This document shows, piece by piece, positions 58,786-64,000 of a stretch of 64,000 nucleotides of DNA. This stretch comes from Arthrobacter sp. Soc17.1.1.1. GTDB lineage: Bacteria; Actinomycetota; Actinomycetes; Actinomycetales; Micrococcaceae. A program made the translations under genes and the position numbers. The notes under the pieces were generated by a model, which worked only from the letters and a program-made list of their open reading frames with translations, did not search any database and was not told where the DNA came from. The DNA is taken from the NCBI RefSeq assembly GCF_036867195.1, contig NZ_JBAJII010000001.1, positions 2,170,001 through 2,234,000 of the forward strand, read 5' to 3'. The stretch's first letter is position 1. Each line of letters begins with the position of its first letter.

Positions 58786-59663
58786 CGTCCCCGTCCGCGT
58801 CCGCCACTGCGCAGATCACACAGGAGGCAGAGCCGTCCTTGACGGGCAGACTGCAGTTGCGCACGGCCAGGCGGGCCGACGGCCGGACGGTCGCCGCGGA
58901 GCAGTTCTCCTCGGGGGCGCTGCGTGTCCTTCGCCCGCACTACCAGGATGCGTCGGGGCAAGCCCTCATCACGGTCGTCAATCCCGGCGGCGGATTCCTC
59001 GGTGCCGATCGTTACGTGGTCGAGTACGACGGCGGACCGGGCTCGTCCGCACTGCTCACCACGCAGTCGGCGACGAAGATCTACCGGACGCCACAGGGCC
59101 CGGCCCGTCAGCACACCAAAGTCAGGCTGGCCGCTGGGGCCCTGCTGGAAAGCGTGCCGGATCAGCTCATTGCCTACCGCGACGCACAGTTCGTCCAGCG
59201 GACCGACGTCGACCTGCACCCGGAAGCCTGCTACTTCGCAGCGGAAGTGATAACCCCTGGCTGGTCGCCGGACGCAGAGCCCTTCACGTACCAGGAAGTC
59301 CGGCTGCAAACCATCATCCGGTGCGGCGGGACCCCGCTGCTCTGGGACAACCTCGTGCTGCGTCCAGGCACAACGGATCCGCGGGATCTGGGCTGGCTCG
59401 AGGGCCGCAGCCACTGTGCGTCCGTGGTCGTCGCCGGCCCCGGCGTAGACCGGCGCTGCCTCGACCTCATCCGCGAACTCGTGGACGGCTTCGCTGGAGT
59501 CCACGTCGGCGCCTCGCTGCTCAGCCGTCCGGGCCTGGTGCTCCGCGCCCTGGGACAGGACACCGGGACGCTCACCGAACTGATCCGGCAGGTCGGGAGC
59601 GTCATCCGTGCCGAAGCATGGCCCGGCAACGCGCCGAGCTCGTGGGACCTGCGAAAGTACTGA
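58782..59663 (+). CDS. ureD: Urease accessory protein UreD
   Basis: A 293-residue scaffold (UreD/UreH family) that binds apourease and recruits UreF and UreG. GTG start overlapping the ureG stop. Conserved blocks: [25 protein letters not shown] and the later [12 protein letters not shown]. Being last in the operon (ureABCEFGD) is the common actinobacterial order. Confidence 0.94.
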   Translation: MTSPSASATAQITQEAEPSLTGRLQLRTARRADGRTVAAEQFSSGALRVLRPHYQDASGQALITVVNPGGGFLGADRYVVEYDGGPGSSALLTTQSATKIYRTPQGPARQHTKVRLAAGALLESVPDQLIAYRDAQFVQRTDVDLHPEACYFAAEVITPGWSPDAEPFTYQEVRLQTIIRCGGTPLLWDNLVLRPGTTDPRDLGWLEGRSHCASVVVAGPGVDRRCLDLIRELVDGFAGVHVGASLLSRPGLVLRALGQDTGTLTELIRQVGSVIRAEAWPGNAPSSWDLRKY

Positions 59664-59664
59664 G

Positions 59665-59682
59665 TCGCCCCACAAGGGGCGA
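59665..59682 (+). terminator. Short hairpin after ureD
   Basis: Seven-base arms TCGCCCC and GGGGCGA around ACAA begin two bases after the ureD stop. No T tract, so a weak terminator at best. Confidence 0.45.
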
Positions 59683-60030
59683 AAGACGAAGATAACAGCC
59701 TGCGACTGCACCGGAAGGAAAGCTCGATCAGGGCTAGCCGGACGATACGAGCTCGGGAGGTCTGAACTCACTGCGGGTCACAGGAGGATCGACGATCGAG
59801 CGCAGGCCCAAAAGGGCCAGTCGACCTCCGTGCCGGTGATCGGTGGCCATACGCTCCTCAGCGCAGGGTCAAAGCCGATCGTGTAGTCCTCGGGGTGGCT
59901 CCGACAGGTCTGGACGGCCGCAGGAGGCCAGTTGACGAAAGGTCAATTTTTGGCGCTTCAGCGAGATCTAGAATCGGAGTGGTCGAATGCTACTTGGTGG
60001 TTGTGTGTAGGTGGTGCAGTGAACCCACAC
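59683..60030. other. Non-coding stretch downstream of ureD
   Basis: About 350 nt between the urease operon and a convergent hypothetical gene. No gene, RNA gene or duplicated end was found. A small GGCCC-AAAA-GGGCC hairpin occurs near 59806. GC is slightly lower than in the urease genes. Confidence 0.5.
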
Positions 60031-61146
60031 CTATTCGTAGCGAATTGGCGTCCAGTCCTCATCTTTGCAGGCCTGGAAGCTGGTGCCTCGAAGGCCAGCA
60101 GCCCGGACCGCAGCAACGAGGTCCTGACGCATGAAGGTGAGCCTGAAAGCCATGCCCCCCGAGCCATACCAGGCCTCACTGTGTGCCAAGGGCCCCTCGG
60201 GTCGCACCGCGGGCAGAGGCGAGTAGCCAGCCTGTGCAGCGTGCAGCTTGAAGTGGCCGCATATGTCGCAGAACTCGCCGGCGGTGCGGTACTCGTTGAC
60301 GGGCACGATCTCGTCGACGACGAGCTGCACCACGTTGGTTAGTGGCTCACCGCCTTTGCGGAGCACCACCCGGCTTGCGACTCCGAACCGCTTGAAGACC
60401 GATTCGTAGACCTCGGGTTTCACGAACCAGGCGTCGTAAACCCAGAACATCTGCAAAACCGATCGTCGGCCCCATCGCGGCTCGTTCCTCATCCGATAAG
60501 GAGCGTTTTGAAGGAAACCTCTGCTGCAAACCGAACAAGCGCCCGAAAGGTCGTAGGTGAGCTTACGGTAGTTGAAGTCGTGCTCGGGTTGCGGGTATCC
60601 GTGATTCCACTCAGTGATCCACTCGCACCATTCAGCTCCAGCGATCTCGGCATTCGTGAAGGAAGGCGTCAGTGTCGGTTCTTTCCCTAGGACCCGCAGG
60701 AAGTCGAGGAAAGAGGTCCAGTGCTCGGAATCGCTGTCCTGCTCGAAGATCCAGTACGACTCATTGAGTTCCTCGCCTCGCGCCAACGTGTTCATGTGGC
60801 TCAAGATGCTCGTGCGCGCCGGGACGCTCGCCGGTGCAGTCAGTTTCATGGATACATCCTTCCGTACCGGGCCGATGTTGTCCGCGATGACGCGATGGAA
60901 TCGGAAGGACAGGCCAGGGGGCTGCGTGGTCCGGTCGTCGTTGTACCAGGCGGCGTTGTCGTCGTCCTCGAGCCAAGCGGCCAGCTCGTTGTCCGTGAAC
61001 GACTGGTCGGTGCGGCGGAACACGTCGTCGTTGGTGTACCGCATCGCTTCGTCGCCTGCTCGGTTCCAGGCGGGCGGGTCCTGCCATGCCGCGAGCTGTT
61101 CCTGCTCCCGGTTGCTCAGCGGCACCGACTGCGTGAGCAGCGGCAT
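60031..61146 (-). CDS. Hypothetical protein with two CxxC pairs
   Basis: A 371-residue cytosolic protein that I do not recognise. It has a polar N-terminal third, two zinc-ribbon-like pairs CSVC (Cys204, Cys207) and CDIC (Cys293, Cys296), and an aromatic segment MFWVYDAWFVKPEVYESVF between them. The pattern loosely recalls contact-toxin immunity proteins with double CxxC motifs, but I cannot support that. Base composition is a little less GC-rich than neighbours, and no partner gene adjoins, so it may be acquired. The start is uncertain: ATG 61146 is used; an in-frame ATG at 61200 exists. Confidence 0.6.
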   Translation of the reverse strand: MPLLTQSVPLSNREQEQLAAWQDPPAWNRAGDEAMRYTNDDVFRRTDQSFTDNELAAWLEDDDNAAWYNDDRTTQPPGLSFRFHRVIADNIGPVRKDVSMKLTAPASVPARTSILSHMNTLARGEELNESYWIFEQDSDSEHWTSFLDFLRVLGKEPTLTPSFTNAEIAGAEWCEWITEWNHGYPQPEHDFNYRKLTYDLSGACSVCSRGFLQNAPYRMRNEPRWGRRSVLQMFWVYDAWFVKPEVYESVFKRFGVASRVVLRKGGEPLTNVVQLVVDEIVPVNEYRTAGEFCDICGHFKLHAAQAGYSPLPAVRPEGPLAHSEAWYGSGGMAFRLTFMRQDLVAAVRAAGLRGTSFQACKDEDWTPIRYE

Positions 61147-61524
61147 TTCGGAGCGTGTCCTTGAACACCGCGGCGATGTTCGCACGGTTGACCGCCGCAT
61201 GACCGTCGCGCCAGTGAGCGGGGCTGAACCCGCAGTGACGGTCCTTCGACCCGAGGATCAAGCCGCGATGAACGCGACCAGGGCGATGCCGACGACCACC
61301 CAGGCCCGGAAGGCCGTGGTGGCGATGAACGCCCAGACTGCTCCATCGCCGAGAACAACGGTCGAAGTCTTCGAGAACCCTCTCAGTCCGTACCGTTCTC
61401 CACAATGACGCCGCCCTGCCGGGCGGACGCCTGAGCCGTGCCCACCGATCATCCCCACTCTCCTCTGCACACGGGAGTGGAGAGTGGGGATGCGGCGCCA
61501 GGACGCCCGGCCTGCCGATTCGGG
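61147..61524. other. Gene-poor stretch with a possible membrane-protein remnant
   Basis: No supported gene. On the minus strand a short frame ending at 61258 encodes a hydrophobic tail (VWAFIATTAFRAWVVVGIAL), which might be the end of a lost membrane protein. No ribosome site precedes it. Confidence 0.4.
61450..61492 (-). terminator. Terminator downstream of the aldo/keto reductase at 61525
   Basis: A perfect 14-bp inverted repeat (CATCCCCACTCTCC and complement) with a 15-nt loop, 32 nt past the end of the minus-strand aldo/keto reductase gene. Confidence 0.75.
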
Positions 61525-62490
61525 TCAGGCGGCGGGGCTGGGGAAGATCCGGTCCAGTTCCGCGAGATCCTCGTCCGACGGCGACCAGGCGGCAGCCGCC
61601 GCGTTCTGGCGCACCTGCTCGGGCGAGGTGGCGCCCGCGATGACGGATCCGACCGATGGCTGGGCCGCGAGCCACGAGAACGCCACCTGCACCTCGGTCA
61701 GGTCCCGTTCGCGGGCGAACGCCGAGAACGCCTCGAGCTGGTCCCAGTCCGCGGTCTCCAGCACGTTCTTGCGGGAGTGCGTGAGCCTGCTGCCGGCCGG
61801 CACCTCGTTGCGGCGGTACTTGCCGGTCAGGAGGCCGTTGGCGAGGGGGAAGTACGGCAGGATGCCGAGACCGTAGGCCTCCGCGGCAGGCACGACCTCG
61901 CGTTCCAGCCGCCGGTCCAGCAGGCTGTAGGGGTTCTGCGCCGAGATGAAGGGCGTGTAGCCGCCGCTGCGCGCTGTGAACTCCGCCTCGGCGAGCTGCC
62001 AGCCCGCGAAGTTGGAGTGCCCCAGGTAGCGGACCTTCCCGCTCGTGACGAGGTCGTCGAGGGCCGCGAGGGTCTCCTCGACGGGCGTGAGGGTGTCCGG
62101 AGCGTGGTACTGGTACAAGTCGATCCAGTCGGTCCCGAGGCGCCGGAGGGACGCCTCTGCCGCCCGGACGATGTAGCGGCGCGAGCCGCGTGCACCCCAG
62201 TCGGGTCCGTTCGCGCCGGCCATGTCCAGGCCGAACTTCGTGGCGAGCACGACGTCGTCGCGCCGGCTGCCCAGCGCCTTGCCCAGCTGGACCTCGCTGA
62301 CGCCGGGCTCCTTGCCGTACATGTCGGCGACGTCGAAGAGCGTGATGCCGGCGTCGATCGCCGCATGCACCACGGCGTCGGTGCCCTCCTGCGACTCGGA
62401 GGTGGTGCCGGCCCTGCCCAGGTTGTTGCAGCCGAGCCCGACGGTGGAAACGCTGAGCCCGGAGGTGCCCAGTCTTTGATAGGTCATCAT
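61525..62490 (-). CDS. Aldo/keto reductase
   Basis: A 321-residue reductase of the YghZ/potassium-channel-beta-like branch. Catalytic Asp53 and Tyr58 (FDVADMYG), Lys85 (ATKFG) and His129 (YQYH) are present; the cofactor segment is VIAGATSPEQV. Two consecutive ATGs open the gene; TAGG/AGGG lies just upstream. It is flanked by terminators on both sides and so is probably monocistronic. Confidence 0.92.
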   Translation of the reverse strand: MMTYQRLGTSGLSVSTVGLGCNNLGRAGTTSESQEGTDAVVHAAIDAGITLFDVADMYGKEPGVSEVQLGKALGSRRDDVVLATKFGLDMAGANGPDWGARGSRRYIVRAAEASLRRLGTDWIDLYQYHAPDTLTPVEETLAALDDLVTSGKVRYLGHSNFAGWQLAEAEFTARSGGYTPFISAQNPYSLLDRRLEREVVPAAEAYGLGILPYFPLANGLLTGKYRRNEVPAGSRLTHSRKNVLETADWDQLEAFSAFARERDLTEVQVAFSWLAAQPSVGSVIAGATSPEQVRQNAAAAAWSPSDEDLAELDRIFPSPAA

Positions 62491-62510
62491 GGCCCTAACC
62501 TACCAAGACG

Positions 62511-62539
62511 GTTGCCCCGGGCACACGACCCGGGGCAAC
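62511..62539 (-). terminator. Terminator after ndk
   Basis: Perfect 11-bp inverted repeat (GTTGCCCCGGG and complement) around a 7-nt loop, 19 nt beyond the ndk stop on the minus strand. Confidence 0.82.
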
Positions 62540-62558
62540 CATTGATCCGCTGGAATTC

Positions 62559-62975
62559 TCAGGCGAACCAGATGCCGATCTCGCGGTCGGCGGACTCCGC
62601 GGAGTCGGACCCGTGCACGAGGTTCTGCTGCACCTTCACGCCCCAGTCGCGGCCGAAGTCGCCCCGGATGGTGCCGGGCGCCGCCGTCGTGGGCTCCGTG
62701 GCGCCGGCGAGGGAGCGGAAACCCTCGATGACGCGCTGGCCCTCGAAGATCGCGGCGACGACGGGTCCGCTGAGCATGAACTCCACGAGCGGCTCGAAGA
62801 ACGGCTTGCCGACGTGCTCGGCGTAGTGCTCCTCGAGCAGCTCGCGGGTGGCGTGGACCTGCTTGAGTTCGGCGATGGTGTAGCCCTTCGCCTCGATGCG
62901 GGACAGGATGGTGCCGGTCAGGCCGCGGGCTACGCCGTCGGGCTTGACGAGGACAAGGGTTCGCTCAACGCTCAT
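62559..62975 (-). CDS. ndk: Nucleoside diphosphate kinase
   Basis: Transfers the terminal phosphate between nucleoside triphosphates and diphosphates. The 138-residue protein has the active-site His121 in NLVHGSDS and the N-terminal [19 protein letters not shown] lies upstream of the ATG. Downstream of the folC-DUF4233 pair, the order normal for Micrococcaceae. Confidence 0.97.
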   Translation of the reverse strand: MSVERTLVLVKPDGVARGLTGTILSRIEAKGYTIAELKQVHATRELLEEHYAEHVGKPFFEPLVEFMLSGPVVAAIFEGQRVIEGFRSLAGATEPTTAAPGTIRGDFGRDWGVKVQQNLVHGSDSAESADREIGIWFA

Positions 62976-63050
62976 GGGATCTCCTTCAGGGGGCGCCGTG
63001 CTGGACGGCGCAGCGGATCAGTATCGGGTCCGACTCTACTAAAGCCGCCG

Positions 63051-63485
63051 CTACTCCGGATTCGCCTTCTCCCACTCGGCCTGCAGGCGGTCCCGCTCGG
63101 CGTTCTCGCGGTCCACCCGCCGGCCCTGGCGCAGGCCGTAGAGCCAGGTGAGCGCGAACGCGAGCCCGACGACGAACATGGTGGGCTCCAGGAAGCCGCC
63201 CGCGATGATCACGAGCTGCAGCACCCAGCCCACCGCGATCCCCCACCGTTTCGTCAGGACGGCGCAGGTCAGGACCAGCAGCACGCTGAGGATCAGCCCG
63301 GAGGTCAGGATGAGGGCGGGCGAGATCTCGTCGCGGCGCAGACCGAAGACCGCGAGCGTCGCGAAGAACACCACGAACGCCTCGAGCAGCAGCACGGTCG
63401 AGGCGAACATGATCTTCGTGGACCTGCGCTTCTTCGGCATCCCGGGCCGCCACTCCCGCTGCGCCTTCGTCATGCGTCGAGCCAT
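63051..63485 (-). CDS. DUF4233 membrane protein
   Basis: A 144-residue actinobacterial protein with four membrane helices, for example MFASTVLLLEAFVVFFATLA near residue 26 and LILTSGLILSVLLVLTCAVL near 58, and a charged C-terminal helix. Function unknown; it is typically found between folC and ndk, as here. An internal ATG (63470) could be the start. Confidence 0.85.
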   Translation of the reverse strand: MARRMTKAQREWRPGMPKKRRSTKIMFASTVLLLEAFVVFFATLAVFGLRRDEISPALILTSGLILSVLLVLTCAVLTKRWGIAVGWVLQLVIIAGGFLEPTMFVVGLAFALTWLYGLRQGRRVDRENAERDRLQAEWEKANPE

Positions 63486-63492
63486 GCTCTGC

Positions 63493-64000
63493 CTACTTCC
63501 CTAGGAGCGTGCGGGCTTCCCCGACCACCGTGATGGACCCGGTCACGAGGACACCGCCGGCGAGGTCGTTGCCCTCCTCGGCCTTCATCACGGCCCACTC
63601 GAGGGCGTCGTCGAGGCTGGGCGCGATGTTGATGTTCTCCTCGGCGAAGCCCGCCGACAGGGCGGCCTGCAGGAGGTCAGCGGCGGGCACCGAGCGGGGC
63701 GAGGTGGACTGCGTCAGGCAGACGTCCTCCAGGATCCCGCCCAGCTCCTCGTGGAGTTCGGCGAGGATGCCCTCGGCGTCCTTGTCCTCGAGGACCCCGA
63801 TGACGAGCACGAGCCGGGAGAAGTCGAACGCCTCGTTGACGCCCTTGGCCGCCGCACGCGCACCGGCGGGGTTGTGGGCGGCGTCCACGATGATGCTCGG
63901 TGCGGTGCGCACCACCTCGAGGCGGCCCGGGGAGGTGACGGCGCGCAGGCCGTTCCGTACCAGGTCCGTCTGCAGCTCCCGCTCCCCGGCGCCGAGGAAC
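63493..64000 (-). CDS. folC: Folylpolyglutamate synthase / dihydrofolate synthase (C-terminal part, truncated by window)
   Basis: The final 168 or so residues of FolC, which adds glutamate to folates. The Mur-ligase-like C-terminal domain is recognised by IIVDAAHNPAGARAAA, VLVIGVLEDKDAEGIL and the terminal GSITVVGEARTLLG. The ATP-binding N-terminal domain lies beyond base 64000. It ends 8 nt before the DUF4233 start, so the two are co-transcribed. Confidence 0.94.
   Translation of the reverse strand, partial: FLGAGERELQTDLVRNGLRAVTSPGRLEVVRTAPSIIVDAAHNPAGARAAAKGVNEAFDFSRLVLVIGVLEDKDAEGILAELHEELGGILEDVCLTQSTSPRSVPAADLLQAALSAGFAEENINIAPSLDDALEWAVMKAEEGNDLAGGVLVTGSITVVGEARTLLGK

Noticed and set aside
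61258..61470. Small membrane protein gene
   Set aside because: Only the last part is hydrophobic; there is no ribosome site and the N-terminus looks like random high-GC translation.
59683..61524. Genomic island boundaries or attachment site around the double-CxxC gene
   Set aside because: No tRNA, integrase, insertion sequence or flanking direct repeat was visible; only composition and isolation hint at transfer.

Overview
The window is about 68% GC, densely coded actinobacterial DNA with frequent 4-base start/stop overlaps (ATGA, GTGA). The family-level content points to Micrococcaceae, most likely an Arthrobacter relative. The clearest single clue is an 830-residue dimethylglycine oxidase that, from memory, has the same length and catalytic residues (His225, Tyr259) as the structurally characterised Arthrobacter globiformis enzyme. 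No tRNA, rRNA, insertion sequence, integrase or CRISPR array was found; the region reads as chromosome.

Layout. 1-6257: housekeeping genes (msrB, a DUF6421/SDR/threonine-aldolase trio, DUF3000, RNase D). 6287-9724: a fatty-acid beta-oxidation pair (thiolase, then hydratase/dehydrogenase) behind a near-perfect palindromic operator. 9816-27752: a glycine-betaine catabolic island holding BCCT uptake, a Rieske betaine monooxygenase with its reductase, dimethylglycine oxidase, heterotetrameric sarcosine oxidase (soxBDAG), glyA and purU, with two paralogous FCD-type GntR regulators and one LysR regulator. Three AT-rich sites sharing ATATATCA sit in its promoters. 27987-36178: smaller accessory genes (MmyB-type regulator with SDR, two aldo/keto- or NmrA-type oxidoreductases, a cysteine-desulfhydrase-like enzyme, a TetR regulator, a BLUF photoreceptor), broken by a decayed SDR pseudogene, a headless TetR remnant and a 9-bp tandem repeat in a divergent promoter.

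36306-41126: an envelope-stress locus of two divergent operons. One is an ECF sigma factor followed by an Asp23-domain protein with an HxxxCxxC zinc-type N-terminus (candidate anti-sigma factor) and a third small Asp23-like protein. The other encodes Asp23, DUF2273, Asp23-like, DUF6286, AmaP-like and CsbD proteins. A 34-bp palindrome lies between them. 41255-45618: a metallo-beta-lactamase-fold protein with a degenerate metal site, then a DUF4062-STAND-TPR protein coupled to a multi-pass membrane protein.

46410-59663: a complete urea module: urea ABC transporter urtABCDE, an NCS1-type permease with two overlapping TetR genes, and urease ureABCEFGD. 60031-61146 is an unrecognised protein with two CxxC pairs. 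61525-64000 returns to housekeeping genes: an aldo/keto reductase, ndk, a DUF4233 protein and the 3' part of folC.

How it works together. Betaine is imported and demethylated stepwise to glycine; two of the methyl groups enter tetrahydrofolate, and GlyA and PurU handle glycine/serine and recycle folate. Urea is imported and hydrolysed for nitrogen. At least five genes start exactly 6 nt after a -10-like hexamer, which suggests leaderless transcripts. The sigma/Asp23 locus and the STAND protein are the least described parts.
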